A stretch of DNA of 64,000 bases, taken from Flavihumibacter sp. ZG627. Lineage in GTDB: Bacteria > Bacteroidota > Bacteroidia > Chitinophagales > Chitinophagaceae. The stretch is from the NCBI RefSeq assembly GCF_000814325.1, contig NZ_JPHF01000001.1, positions 558,001-622,000 on the forward strand. The letters run 5' to 3'. Positions within the stretch are counted from its first letter, which is position 1. Every line of letters begins with the position of its first letter. Positions 26,647 to 35,739 of this stretch are shown here, piece after piece. The notes below the pieces were generated by a model. It made no database searches. It worked only from the letters and a program-made list of their open reading frames with translations, and was not told where the DNA came from. Both the position numbers and the translations under genes were made by a program.

Positions 26647-27357
26647 ATGGTAACAGCACTTTCTGCATTGTTGAAACGCCATCAGCATGAGTATCATCAG
26701 ATAATAACCTTTGATCCAAAAAGGCAAGCAATAGCGCCTGTTGATCTTCGAAGTGGTGGAGATCTGCCTGAGGATATAACAGATGATACAGAAACGTTCT
26801 GCCGTTTTATGGAAGATCTCCGCAATAAGCGGGAAGCTGCATTCCTGATAGGCGGTTATAATGAGTTGCGGCATATGTACAGCCGGAGCAAGCTATTTAC
26901 GGAAGGAGATGAACCTCGTCAACTTCACCTGGGAACAGATATCTGGGGAGCGGAGGGAACACCTGTTCATGCCTTCCTTGGGGGTATGGTACATAGTATC
27001 GGATACAACGAGGGATTGGGTAATTATGGAGCCACGGTAGTTTTACTCCACCAGCTGGAGGCTCTTCCGTTTTATACACTATATGGGCATGTTTCCCTTT
27101 CTGATATTCAGCAATTAACAGCAGGACAATACATCAACCGGGGCCAGGTAGTTGCGCATTTCGGCAACCCTGCTGAAAACGGTGAATGGCCTCCACACCT
27201 GCATTTTCAGATCATTGAGGATATCGGTATGCATGTAGGCGATTACCCCGGCGTATGCCGATATTCAGAGCGGGAGGCATGGTTGTTGAACTGTCCAGAT
27301 CCAGATCTTGTTTTACAACTGAACAGGTTACTGGTATTCGGTCAGGCAAAACCGTAA
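26647..27357 (+). CDS. M23-family metallopeptidase (peptidoglycan endopeptidase type)
   Basis: 236 residues from the ATG at 26647. The LytM zinc site is complete: HLGTDIWG (first His and Asp), LYGHVS and PPHLHFQI (the HxH motif). Family role: zinc-dependent cleavage of peptide cross-links in cell walls. No signal peptide or membrane anchor is visible from either start, so either export is non-classical or the substrate is intracellular. The in-frame ATG at 26611 would add 12 residues with no conserved look and would precede the TATCTTTG promoter box. It is divergent from the sugar symporter operon. Confidence 0.85.
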   Translation: MVTALSALLKRHQHEYHQIITFDPKRQAIAPVDLRSGGDLPEDITDDTETFCRFMEDLRNKREAAFLIGGYNELRHMYSRSKLFTEGDEPRQLHLGTDIWGAEGTPVHAFLGGMVHSIGYNEGLGNYGATVVLLHQLEALPFYTLYGHVSLSDIQQLTAGQYINRGQVVAHFGNPAENGEWPPHLHFQIIEDIGMHVGDYPGVCRYSEREAWLLNCPDPDLVLQLNRLLVFGQAKP

Positions 27358-27491
27358 TGAAATATTCTTTTTTCTCTATACATACAATTGAAAATTTCGA
27401 TAATTTGTGTAGCATCCTGTCAAAGACCTGGCCTGGTTAACCCCTGATCGTTTATGCATTTATTCATTAATCAATCATTAAACTGGAAGCC

Positions 27492-28724
27492 ATGGCATTT
27501 AACATTCTTGAGGCGGTTAAGGGATTTCTAACGCCCCACACAGTTGGCAAAGCAGCCTCTTATCTTGGTGAATCAGATTCTTCTATTGAAAGAGCCCTAT
27601 CGGGTCTTATTCCCACAACACTTTTAGGAATCACCAGTAAGGCAGAAATAGATGGTGGTGACTCCATTATGGACCTTGCCAAGCGTGCTCTTAACACGGG
27701 AATCCTTAATAACCTCGGCGATACATTCAGTAGTGCCGGCGGAGGTATACCAGAATCATCACCTGGACTACTTTCGGCTGTACTTGGTGATAAAGTTGGC
27801 GGAATCGCCAATGCGATCGCTCAATTTGCGGGTATCAAGGGATCTTCCGCTGCTTCCCTTCTCGGTTCGATCGTTCCGCTGGTTTTGGGGGTGCTGGGAA
27901 AACATGCCGGTGATAATGGAATATCCGGTTCAGGATTGTTATCGCTGCTCAGCAGTCAGAAAAGCAGTTTTCAAAATGCCTTGCCCGGGGGATTAAATTT
28001 GTCAGGTTTATTTGGGGGACGTGAAACCGAAAGGCATGCTGCGCCTCATGCCCCAACGCATACCCATACGGAAACTGTTCATGCTGAAAAAAAATCAGGC
28101 TCATGGCTTATGCCTTTGTTACTAGGCCTCGCAGCCGTTGCACTTTTACTTTATCTTATGAAAGGTTGTAATGGAGCTGATAAAGAGGAGGTCAGAACTG
28201 AAACACCTGTTGCTGTGCCCGATACCACAGCCACTATAGTAACGCCTGTTACACCAGCCCGCGAAAGTTTAAAAGTTAAACTTGCAGATAATACGGAGAT
28301 AGACGCATACCGGGGAGGAATAGAAGATAAATTAGTTAACTGCCTGAACGATGCAGCCTGCACAGCGGGAAAAGACCGGTGGTTTGATTTTGACAATATA
28401 AATTTTGAAGTGGGAAGCGCAAGGCTCACAGCTGAAAGCCAGGCACAGGTAAATAATATTGTTGCCATTCTGAAAGCTTACCCCAAAGCAAAGATCAAGA
28501 TCGGGGGATATACTGATAAAACTGGAGACGATGCTGCCAATAAGAAGCTGAGCCAGGAGAGGGCAGATGCCGTACTTGCTGCAATAAAGGCAGGCGGTGC
28601 TAACGCTGCTCAGTTGGAAGGGGCAGAAGGATACGGTGAAGAACTCGCAAAAATCGCAGAAGATGCCACTGATGAAGAAAGAAGGGCAGATAGAAGAATT
28701 TCTGTACAACTCAGAGAAAAATAG
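27492..28724 (+). CDS. DUF937 and OmpA-domain membrane protein
   Basis: 410 residues. The N-terminal DUF937 region (about 1-150) is rich in Gly/Ser/Leu helices (LLGSIVPLVLGVLGKHAGDNG). A His-rich linker (HAAPHAPTHTHTETVHAEKK) follows, then one membrane segment (WLMPLLLGLAAVALLLYLM, about 203-222), then an OmpA-like peptidoglycan-binding domain (about 295-408; FDFDNINFEVGSARLT, GYTDKTGDDAANKKLSQERA, RRADRRISVQL). The likely role is anchoring a membrane-spanning protein to peptidoglycan; the DUF937 part has no assigned function. It stands alone, followed by a terminator. A run of Gly-rich helices before a single anchor could suggest a scaffold, but that is inference. Confidence 0.88.
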   Translation: MAFNILEAVKGFLTPHTVGKAASYLGESDSSIERALSGLIPTTLLGITSKAEIDGGDSIMDLAKRALNTGILNNLGDTFSSAGGGIPESSPGLLSAVLGDKVGGIANAIAQFAGIKGSSAASLLGSIVPLVLGVLGKHAGDNGISGSGLLSLLSSQKSSFQNALPGGLNLSGLFGGRETERHAAPHAPTHTHTETVHAEKKSGSWLMPLLLGLAAVALLLYLMKGCNGADKEEVRTETPVAVPDTTATIVTPVTPARESLKVKLADNTEIDAYRGGIEDKLVNCLNDAACTAGKDRWFDFDNINFEVGSARLTAESQAQVNNIVAILKAYPKAKIKIGGYTDKTGDDAANKKLSQERADAVLAAIKAGGANAAQLEGAEGYGEELAKIAEDATDEERRADRRISVQLREK

Positions 28725-28748
28725 ATGAAAAACCTTGAAACAAAAACT

Positions 28749-28777
28749 AAGCCGTCTCCGGAAGAGACGGCTTTTTT
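28749..28777 (+). terminator. Rho-independent terminator after the DUF937-OmpA gene
   Basis: Ten-base-pair stem (AAGCCGTCTC 28749-28758 with GAGACGGCTT 28764-28773), five-base loop, and a T run to 28777. It separates the gene from the convergent NmrA-type gene. Confidence 0.85.
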
Positions 28778-28799
28778 GTGAACCAGGTTATATTTCAAA

Positions 28800-29693
28800 T
28801 CATAAGGCTTCATAAGCTTCTTTGAACTGTCGGGCAAAATCTTCCAGTTTAACCTTTCCGGCATTAGCAGGCCGGTTTAGCTTGAAATCCTCCTGTAGCT
28901 TTCCTGAACGGATTGCCGCACCCATTTCAGTATAATTACTTGCAATTTCCCGGGGAAGTCCTGCTGCTAATAACCCATCTAACATTTGATCATCAGTAAA
29001 CGCAATCCATGGAAGATTTTTATTTCCAATTGCATCCCCTATAACTGCTGCTATTTCAGCTGTTGTTCTTTCATCACTGTAGATGTAACGGTGCGAATGG
29101 CCTTTGAAATCAAGGTCAAGGAGTGCTCTCGCAGCTTCTGCTGCAATATCAGCTGTGTCAGAAATTGCAAGACCAAATGTTTCATGGCCAAAATTACTTC
29201 CTATGATCTGCATGCCTTTCACCATTGGAATGGAAGAAAGGAAATTGTAATAGAAGTAAGAAGGCCGAAGGTGAAGGATATTTACTCCCTCCAACGAATT
29301 TAATGCTTCCTCTACCCTGAATAATCCGGAAACGGGTCCGCATCCATCGCGATTATGTGCCCCAATGCTGCTGAGATTTACAACATTGCTTACCCCGGCT
29401 TCACGGATTGCTGCCGCATATTTACTGCCCACTTCGGCAAAATAGGACTTCCAATCTTCCGGTTCCATGGTGGGTGGAACCATCGTATAAACGGCATCAG
29501 CTCCCCTGAATGTTTGTACCAGGAAATCCTTATCATTTACTGACCCGATTGCTGCTTTTACACCTTTGCTAACAAGGGTGGACAGGTTTTCAGCATTGCG
29601 TCCGATTACAGTTACTTGATGACCATCTGCAAGTAATTGAAGAGCCAGGGGGTTCGATATGTGGCCGGCGCCACCCAGAATAACATATTTCAT
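28800..29693 (-). CDS. NmrA-like NAD(P)-binding oxidoreductase or redox sensor
   Basis: 297 residues with an N-terminal Rossmann motif VILGGAGHISNPLALQLL (residues 4-21) of the atypical SDR/NmrA kind. Substrate-side features include VNLSSIGAHNRDGCGPVSG and LHLRPSYFYYNFLSS; a canonical YxxxK catalytic pair is not evident, as in NmrA/HSCARG relatives. Function is either NAD(P)H-dependent reduction of a small molecule or redox sensing. The gene is directly behind a MarR regulator (42-base gap) and has its own copy of the predicted MarR operator upstream, so induction by a MarR ligand (phenolic or oxidant) is likely. Confidence 0.85.
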   Translation of the reverse strand: MKYVILGGAGHISNPLALQLLADGHQVTVIGRNAENLSTLVSKGVKAAIGSVNDKDFLVQTFRGADAVYTMVPPTMEPEDWKSYFAEVGSKYAAAIREAGVSNVVNLSSIGAHNRDGCGPVSGLFRVEEALNSLEGVNILHLRPSYFYYNFLSSIPMVKGMQIIGSNFGHETFGLAISDTADIAAEAARALLDLDFKGHSHRYIYSDERTTAEIAAVIGDAIGNKNLPWIAFTDDQMLDGLLAAGLPREIASNYTEMGAAIRSGKLQEDFKLNRPANAGKVKLEDFARQFKEAYEAL

Positions 29694-29702
29694 GGTTTTA
29701 TG

Positions 29703-29716
29703 TTTGTATATACAAA
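29703..29716. promoter_or_regulatory. Predicted MarR operator, copy 1 (upstream of NmrA gene)
   Basis: TTTGTATATACAAA is a perfect 14-base palindrome, ten bases upstream of the NmrA-type start. A near-identical TTTGTATATGCAAA is upstream of the marR gene itself (30183-30196). Confidence 0.6.
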
Positions 29717-29735
29717 TGAATAGATAAAAAATATA

Positions 29736-30161
29736 TTATAATTTGTCGGTAATACGGTTAATATTCTGTATCAGTCTTGTGCTTTCTTCCTTTCCAAGTA
29801 CTGATCCAAAACGTTCATTAAAATCAGCAAGGCACTGTTTCATCTGGGGTAATAATTCCTTTGCCCTGGGGGTTGGATATACATTGGTGAGTTTTCCTTC
29901 GGTAGTTCGGATAACCAGTTTTTTCTCTTCAAGTTTTTCAATAAGGCGCGTGATGGTACTGGGACTTAGTTGTAACTCATCTGCCAAGGCTCCTGGTTGC
30001 ATTCCCGGATCTTCCAGAACCATCAGTAGTAAATATGCATGACTTGGAGAAAGACCGATTTTCTTCCAGCTTTCAATCGCGAGTTTCTCCATTTTTCTTG
30101 CAAGGGCACCACTCGAAAAATACATGCATTTGCTAAACCTGCTTTCTGTCGTCTTCATCAT
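29736..30161 (-). CDS. MarR-family winged-helix regulator
   Basis: 141 residues, the normal MarR length. The winged helix is at about residues 40-110: GLSPSHAYLLLMVLEDPGMQ, recognition helix LQLSPSTITRLIEKLEEKKL, and wing RTTEGKLTNVYPT. The flanking helices form the dimer interface. Its promoter carries a full -33/-7 pair (TTTG, 21 bases, TATTTTTG) with a palindromic operator overlapping -33, indicating autorepression. The same operator lies before the downstream NmrA-type gene. One Cys (residue 12) lies outside the recognition region; redox control cannot be claimed. Confidence 0.92.
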   Translation of the reverse strand: MMKTTESRFSKCMYFSSGALARKMEKLAIESWKKIGLSPSHAYLLLMVLEDPGMQPGALADELQLSPSTITRLIEKLEEKKLVIRTTEGKLTNVYPTPRAKELLPQMKQCLADFNERFGSVLGKEESTRLIQNINRITDKL

Positions 30162-30163
30162 TA

Positions 30164-30196
30164 CAAAAATACAATATTTTCATTTGTATATGCAAA
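30164..30196 (-). promoter_or_regulatory. marR promoter with overlapping operator (copy 2)
   Basis: On the minus strand a -33 TTTG (30196-30193) is separated by 21 bases from the -7 box TATTTTTG (30171-30164), matching the Bacteroidota consensus. The operator TTTGTATATGCAAA (30183-30196) covers the -33 box. It also lies 31 bases upstream of the ruvB ATG on the other strand. Confidence 0.6.
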
Positions 30197-30226
30197 TAAA
30201 ATTATTGTATTAATATTGATTTGAAC

Positions 30227-31264
30227 ATGAGCAATCCAAATCTCCATCAAGATCCCATGCAACTCAACCCTGTTGAAAAGGAGTTTGAGAATAGTTTAAG
30301 GCCAAAAGAAATTGCTGATTTTGCCGGGCAATCCCAAATCATTGATAACCTTAAAATATTCATTAAAGCAGCGAAGATAAGGGGGGAAGCATTGGATCAT
30401 ATTTTGTTCCATGGGCCTCCCGGACTAGGAAAAACCACCCTTTCTCGTATAGTTGCCAATGAGATGGGAGCGCATATCAGGGAAACTTCCGGCCCCGTGA
30501 TTGAAAAGCCTGCTGATTTGGCCGGACTCCTGACCAACCTGCAACCCAACGATGTATTGTTCATTGATGAGATTCATAGGTTAAGCACTGTTGTGGAAGA
30601 ATACCTCTATGCAGCTATGGAAGATTATCGGATTGATATCATGATCGACAGCGGCCCAAATGCACGCAGCATCCAGATAAACCTGAATCCCTTTACCCTC
30701 ATCGGAGCCACTACACGTAGCGGGTTACTTACCGCCCCACTATTATCGAGGTTTGCAATCAAATCAAGGTTAGAATATTATACTGCTTCAACACTGGAAG
30801 GGATCATTCTCCGCTCTGCCAGTTTATTGAATGCACCTATCACAGTTGATGCAGCTAAAGAAATTGCGGGTAGATCAAGGGGAACTCCCCGAATTGCAAA
30901 CGGATTGTTGCGCAGGGTTCGGGATTTTGCCATGGTATTGAATGACAGCCAGATAGATATCGGCATTACAAGGCATGCGCTGAAAGCATTGAATGTTGAT
31001 GAACACGGACTGGATGAGATGGATAACCGGATCCTTTCAACCATCATAGAGAAATTCAAGGGTGGCCCCGTGGGTATTACCACCATTGCAACTGCTGTTG
31101 GTGAGGAGGCAGGAACTCTTGAGGAAGTATATGAACCCTTTCTGATTCAGGAAGGTTTTCTGCAAAGAACACCGAGAGGACGCGAAGCTACTTTCAAGGC
31201 TTACGAACATCTTGGCAAGCAGGGAAGTAGGGGCGGGGATGGACCGAACTTATTTAATGTTTGA
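30227..31264 (+). CDS. ruvB: Holliday junction branch-migration ATPase RuvB
   Basis: 345 residues from the ATG at 30227; an in-frame TTG two codons upstream is less likely. It has the RuvB N-terminus [15 protein letters not shown], Walker [11 protein letters not shown], Walker [11 protein letters not shown], sensor GATTRSGLL, and C-terminal winged helix ([33 protein letters not shown]). Function: hexameric ring motor that drives branch migration of Holliday junctions with RuvA. No ruvA or ruvC is adjacent. Its upstream region is shared with the marR promoter. A strong bidirectional terminator follows. Confidence 0.97.
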   Translation: MSNPNLHQDPMQLNPVEKEFENSLRPKEIADFAGQSQIIDNLKIFIKAAKIRGEALDHILFHGPPGLGKTTLSRIVANEMGAHIRETSGPVIEKPADLAGLLTNLQPNDVLFIDEIHRLSTVVEEYLYAAMEDYRIDIMIDSGPNARSIQINLNPFTLIGATTRSGLLTAPLLSRFAIKSRLEYYTASTLEGIILRSASLLNAPITVDAAKEIAGRSRGTPRIANGLLRRVRDFAMVLNDSQIDIGITRHALKALNVDEHGLDEMDNRILSTIIEKFKGGPVGITTIATAVGEEAGTLEEVYEPFLIQEGFLQRTPRGREATFKAYEHLGKQGSRGGDGPNLFNV

Positions 31265-31270
31265 GGAATA

Positions 31271-31299
31271 AAAAAACACCAGGCACGCTGGTGTTTTTT
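31271..31299. terminator. Bidirectional terminator between ruvB and the response regulator
   Basis: Perfect 12-base-pair stem (31271-31282 with 31288-31299), five-base loop GCACG, with A run on the left and T run on the right. It serves both convergent genes. Confidence 0.9.
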
Positions 31300-31321
31300 A
31301 TTGAAAATCTTCAGAATACTT

Positions 31322-32029
31322 TTACTCAACGTCCTGTGGAACCACAAGCCGGAAACCATTTCCATGTATATTCACAATCTCAATATTTGTATCCTCCTTC
31401 AGGTATTTGCGAAGTTTAGCGATGTAAACGTCCATACTACGGCCATTAAAATAAGTGTCACTACCCCAGATCTTTTTTAAGGCCTGCTCGCGGGGAAGAA
31501 GATCATTCATATGTTCCGCAAGCATTTTTAATAATTCATTCTCTTTCGGTGAAAGCGTCTGCATCTGGCCACCATGGCTGAGTTCACGAAGCTTTGGATT
31601 GAAATGAAAGCTGCCAAGGTCGAACTCCCTGTTCTCCTGTTCCTTATTCAACTCCTCATTGCGCTTAAGTATGGCCTTGATCTTCATCAACAGCACTTCA
31701 CTGTCAAATGGTTTGGTGATATAGTCGTCCGCACCCAACTTATAGCCCTGGATAATGTCTTCTTTCATTGTTTTGGCACTCAAAAAGAATAATGGAATAT
31801 CAGGATCAATATCGCGAATTTCTTCTGCCAGTGTAAAACCATCCATATTTGGCATCATGACATCCAGCAGGCAAAGGTCAAACTTTTCACGCTGAAATGC
31901 GGCCAGTCCTAACCTGCCATCTCTTTCAAGCACAATATCAAAATCATTCAGCTCAAGGTAATTTTTCAAGACCAGTCCAAGGTTCTGATCATCTTCGCAC
32001 AATAGTATTTTCGCTTTCTTTTCTTCCAT
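31322..32029 (-). CDS. rprY: OmpR-family response regulator (RprY-like)
   Basis: 235 residues. The receiver domain (about 7-122) has the acidic pair EDD at residues 12-14, phosphoacceptor Asp56 (LLDVMMP), and Lys in DDYITKPFD. The C-terminal winged-helix trans_reg_C domain (about 135-230) includes LSPKENELLKMLAEHMNDLL and SMDVYIAKLRKYL. The closest known type in Bacteroidota is RprY, which pairs with RprX. No histidine kinase gene is adjacent, so the partner is encoded elsewhere; the symbol is given by resemblance only. Convergent with ruvB and divergent from the HerA-like gene. Confidence 0.85.
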   Translation of the reverse strand: MEEKKAKILLCEDDQNLGLVLKNYLELNDFDIVLERDGRLGLAAFQREKFDLCLLDVMMPNMDGFTLAEEIRDIDPDIPLFFLSAKTMKEDIIQGYKLGADDYITKPFDSEVLLMKIKAILKRNEELNKEQENREFDLGSFHFNPKLRELSHGGQMQTLSPKENELLKMLAEHMNDLLPREQALKKIWGSDTYFNGRSMDVYIAKLRKYLKEDTNIEIVNIHGNGFRLVVPQDVE

Positions 32030-32211
32030 AGCAATTATTTTATGGGTGATAAAATAAAATTAAATCATTTCTACCGCTAAACCTATGCGGGATAATCTTT
32101 TGTTAAATGGCTTTAATTCGAATTTCACCCGATTTACAATAATACGACCATTATTGTGCTCCGGGGTTTACTGCCATTATTTTATTATTTTGGTAATTAA
32201 ATTCAACAATC

Positions 32212-33792
32212 ATGGCTGACATTGCAGTTTTTACTGAATCAATAAAAAAGGGATATTCATTCAAAGGTGAGGCCGCGAAAATTGGTATAGGGATGTTAAA
32301 TGGACTTCCCGTTTCAGATGCAGAGGTATTGCTGCCCCTGAAGACGATGAACCGTCACGGCCTTATAGCAGGCGCTACAGGCACTGGTAAAACAAAAACA
32401 CTGCAGGTTTTGGCCGAAGTATTAAGCGATAACAGCGTACCTGTGTTACTGATGGATATAAAAGGAGACCTCAGCGGTATTGCTGCCCCCGGAGCTGAAA
32501 ATGATAAGATCAGGGAACGCTACAAGCACCTGGGCATGATTTACCAGCCAGTTGCTTATCCCGTTGAATTATTGTCATTGAGTGGTGAACCCGGCGTACG
32601 CTTAAGGGCTACCGTTAGTGAGTTTGGCCCGGTCCTTTTAAGTAAGATTCTTGGGCTTAATGATACCCAGGCAGGTTTCGTAGCGATGATTTTCAAATGG
32701 TGTGATGACAATCAATTGCCCCTACTTGATCTTAAAGATTTCATCAAAGTGCTTCAATATATCAGCAACGAAGGAAAGGCAGAGCTGGAAAAGGATTATG
32801 GAAAGATATCTTCAACAAGCACAGGTACCATATTGCGGAAAGTAGTTGAATTACAACAACAGGGTGCTGATACATTTTTTGGCGAGAAAAGTTTTGAAGT
32901 AGATGATCTCATGCGGATTTCTGATGATGGGAGGGGAGTGGTCTCTGTGCTTAGGGTGACAGACCTGCAGGACAGGCCTAAATTATTCTCCACCTTCATG
33001 CTGCAACTTCTGGCAGAATTGTATGGTTCATGCCCCGAAGAAGGTGATCTGGACAAACCAAAGCTTGTAATCTTTATAGACGAAGCCCACCTCATTTTTG
33101 AGGAGGCCAGCGATGCCCTGCTGCAGCAGATAGAAACGATCATTAAACTCATCCGATCCAAAGGCATAGGGATTTTTTTCTGTACGCAGAATCCAATGGA
33201 TGTACCTAAAGATGTTCTTGGCCAACTAGGCCTGAAGATCCAGCACGCTCTTCGTGCCTTTACCGCGGCAGATCGCAAGGTTATTAAACAGGCTGCCGAG
33301 AATTATCCGGAAACAGAATTCTACAAGACAGATGAATTGCTCACTCAACTCGGAATTGGAGAAGCACTTGTTACCATGTTAAATGAAAAAGGCATTCCGA
33401 CACCCCTGGTGCATGTTCTTCTTATTTCACCCAGGAGCCGCATGGATATTCTTTCTGAAGAGAAAATTGGTAATCTTGTAAACAGCAGCAAGCTGGCAAA
33501 GAAGTATAACCAGTCAACAGATAGTGAGAGTGCTTATGAAATGCTTACAGCAAAGCTTGAAGAAGCAGCTGGTGTTGCTGAAAAAGAGGCAGCTGAAAAA
33601 GAAGCTGCAAGAACAGAAAAAGCTAAGACCTCTGGCCGTCGTACCAAAGAAGATAAATCAGTTCTTGAAGAAATGCTCGATAGCTCCGCTGCCCGTCAGG
33701 TAGGGCGTACCGCTGCAAGTGTTATAACCAGAACTTTACTCGGCGCACTTGGGCTTGGAGGTAAAACCACCAGGAAACGGAGCCTCTGGTGA
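32212..33792 (+). CDS. HerA-like DUF853 ATPase
   Basis: 526 residues of the DUF853/HerA-FtsK ATPase group. Walker A is GATGTGKTKTL (about 54-64), Walker B LVIFIDEAHLIFEEA (about 286-300), and an arginine-rich sensor region FFCTQNPMDVPKDVLGQLG follows. The C-terminal tail (about 455-500) is a Glu/Lys/Ala-rich coiled coil, ending in basic TTRKRSLW. Family members are hexameric DNA translocases or helicases of unresolved role; the archaeal HerA acts with NurA in end resection. No nuclease gene is adjacent on this strand, but recQ is convergent 38 bases away. Cytoplasmic, standing alone. Confidence 0.88.
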   Translation: MADIAVFTESIKKGYSFKGEAAKIGIGMLNGLPVSDAEVLLPLKTMNRHGLIAGATGTGKTKTLQVLAEVLSDNSVPVLLMDIKGDLSGIAAPGAENDKIRERYKHLGMIYQPVAYPVELLSLSGEPGVRLRATVSEFGPVLLSKILGLNDTQAGFVAMIFKWCDDNQLPLLDLKDFIKVLQYISNEGKAELEKDYGKISSTSTGTILRKVVELQQQGADTFFGEKSFEVDDLMRISDDGRGVVSVLRVTDLQDRPKLFSTFMLQLLAELYGSCPEEGDLDKPKLVIFIDEAHLIFEEASDALLQQIETIIKLIRSKGIGIFFCTQNPMDVPKDVLGQLGLKIQHALRAFTAADRKVIKQAAENYPETEFYKTDELLTQLGIGEALVTMLNEKGIPTPLVHVLLISPRSRMDILSEEKIGNLVNSSKLAKKYNQSTDSESAYEMLTAKLEEAAGVAEKEAAEKEAARTEKAKTSGRRTKEDKSVLEEMLDSSAARQVGRTAASVITRTLLGALGLGGKTTRKRSLW

Positions 33793-33829
33793 GCTTGATC
33801 AACACCGGAACAACAATAATTGAAGATAC

Positions 33830-35725
33830 TCAGGTCTTTCTGATCATGCCGCTGGTTTCAACTCTTATCAGGGCTTCACTTTCAAGAATTCGGATACAGT
33901 CCCATATATTCTTTTCATCGCATGCATAGGGAAGACTCTTCTTTAAGCTTTCATAGGTATGCTCATTTGTACTTAACAGACTAAGCATATCCTTACACAC
34001 TCTTGCTGCTGGAATAGTGAGCTTTTTCTTAGCAATACAGTTATCACAAATACCACATTCTTTCATTGTTTCATCACCAAAATAATTTCCTATATAAAGG
34101 CTTCTGCAGCCATCACCACTGATATATTTTTTGAGGGATGAAATTCTTTCTGTGGCCAGTGCTTTTCTTTTATCTAGTGCCTGCTTGTTGATGACTACAT
34201 ACTCTGCCTTCATCCTTTCTGCCAGTAATAACAATTGCGGCTGATCTTTCTGCGGGTAATAATGTATAAGGCCGTATTGATGTAACTCCACAAGCTGGTT
34301 GCATATAACGATCTTGTCCACGCGCAAAATTTTAGCGAGGTACGATTCACTGATAATCGCCGGATAGGAAAATATCCCTTCATAATTTCGAAGCAATGCC
34401 TTGATCAACATTTCCTTGTCAGGATGTTGGTTTTCGTATGCTTCGAGCCATTGTCGGTCACAGATGAACTGTACCCGCGGAGGTGTATAAACAGATTCGT
34501 TCAGCGCACAATAGCCTTCAGCCTGGAGGGTTTGCAGGGCATTTATGGTAGTGCTACGGTCAAATTGGAAATTGTGGCAAAACATGGTGAGGTCAAAATC
34601 AAATGTGTTTCCCTCTCCGGTGCCCGTTGGAAGCTGAAGAAAATTCGCAACAGCCTGGTAAACTTTACGAATAGTTTCCGGCGAGGGATATTTTTTCTCC
34701 AGCTGCATTTCCAACTCTTCCAGTTCACGGAGATTATATAGTAGAACAGCATAAGCCTTTTCGCGGTCTCTGCCAGCCCTGCCTGCCTCCTGGTAATAAT
34801 TCTCCAGGCAATCAGGTACATCATAATGTATCACTGTTCTGACATCTGGTTTGTCGATGCCCATGCCAAACGCATTCGTGCTTACCATCACCCTCACCTG
34901 GTTGGTAGTCCATAATCGCTGACGTTCTGAACGTTCCTCCTGGTCTAATCCCGCATGATAATAGGTGGCTGTAATTCCCTTTTCCTGTAAATGCCTGCAT
35001 ACATCAACAGTTCTTTTACGGCTCTTGCAATAAACAATAGCGCAGCCAGGAACATTTTCAATGATATTTGCGAGTCGCTTCAATTTATTATCTTCTTCAA
35101 AGCAGCTATAAGAAAGCGCTTCGCGGGCAAAGGAACCTTTAATGATTACCGGATCCCGCAGCTGTAATTGGGTTGCGATATCCTCCTGCACTAAAGGTGT
35201 CGCGGAAGCTGTTAAAGCCAGCACGGGAACCTTTGGCAGATACTCCCGCATGGCTGCGATCTGCAGATAACTGGGGCGGAAGTCATAACCCCATTGAGAT
35301 ACGCAATGAGCTTCATCAATTGCCAGCAGTGATATGGGAAGTGAGGGAAGGAATTCGCGAAACAATTTTGTCTGCAGCCTTTCCGGGGAAACATACAGGA
35401 GTTTTAGCCTACTGTTATTGGCCATATCCATGGTCTTCATCACCTCTTTATATGACATCCCGGTATGGATGGCAAGGGAGGTTATGCCTTTATTTTGCAA
35501 CTGTCCCACCTGGTCTTTCATCAATGCTATGAGAGGACTTACAACCAGGCATATTCCTGGCATTTCTAAGGCGGGCACCTGGTAGCAAACCGACTTGCCA
35601 CTACCTGTTGGAAGAAGGGCTAATGTATCATACCCATTGAGTACCGACCTGATAATGTCTTCCTGTAAAGGCCTGAAATTTTCATAACCCCAGTAGTTTT
35701 TTAATATGGTATGGATACTGTCCAA
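33830..35725 (-). CDS. recQ: RecQ-family ATP-dependent DNA helicase
   Basis: 631 residues. Helicase motifs run in order: FRPLQEDIIRSVLNG (motif 0), LLPTGSGKSVCYQ (Walker A), LLAIDEAHCVSQWG (DEAH with aromatic loop), LALTASATP, and GRAGRDREKAY (motif VI). The RecQ zinc-binding site is CGICDNC plus an upstream Cys (DGCRSLY), followed by a winged helix. No HRDC domain is visible after it; the protein ends with a divergent short C-terminus. Role: 3'-5' unwinding in recombination repair. It lies 14 bases behind the copper ATPase gene, an unrelated partner, so they are likely cotranscribed. Confidence 0.93.
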   Translation of the reverse strand: MDSIHTILKNYWGYENFRPLQEDIIRSVLNGYDTLALLPTGSGKSVCYQVPALEMPGICLVVSPLIALMKDQVGQLQNKGITSLAIHTGMSYKEVMKTMDMANNSRLKLLYVSPERLQTKLFREFLPSLPISLLAIDEAHCVSQWGYDFRPSYLQIAAMREYLPKVPVLALTASATPLVQEDIATQLQLRDPVIIKGSFAREALSYSCFEEDNKLKRLANIIENVPGCAIVYCKSRKRTVDVCRHLQEKGITATYYHAGLDQEERSERQRLWTTNQVRVMVSTNAFGMGIDKPDVRTVIHYDVPDCLENYYQEAGRAGRDREKAYAVLLYNLRELEELEMQLEKKYPSPETIRKVYQAVANFLQLPTGTGEGNTFDFDLTMFCHNFQFDRSTTINALQTLQAEGYCALNESVYTPPRVQFICDRQWLEAYENQHPDKEMLIKALLRNYEGIFSYPAIISESYLAKILRVDKIVICNQLVELHQYGLIHYYPQKDQPQLLLLAERMKAEYVVINKQALDKRKALATERISSLKKYISGDGCRSLYIGNYFGDETMKECGICDNCIAKKKLTIPAARVCKDMLSLLSTNEHTYESLKKSLPYACDEKNIWDCIRILESEALIRVETSGMIRKT

Positions 35726-35739
35726 ATCCTTTCGTCTGC

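Noticed and set aside
31322-32029. Complete two-component system
   Set aside because: Only the response regulator is present; no histidine kinase gene occurs within several kilobases on either side.
32212-35725. HerA-like ATPase plus RecQ as a DNA defence island
   Set aside because: The genes are convergent, each is a common housekeeping type, and no nuclease, methylase or other defence gene is nearby.
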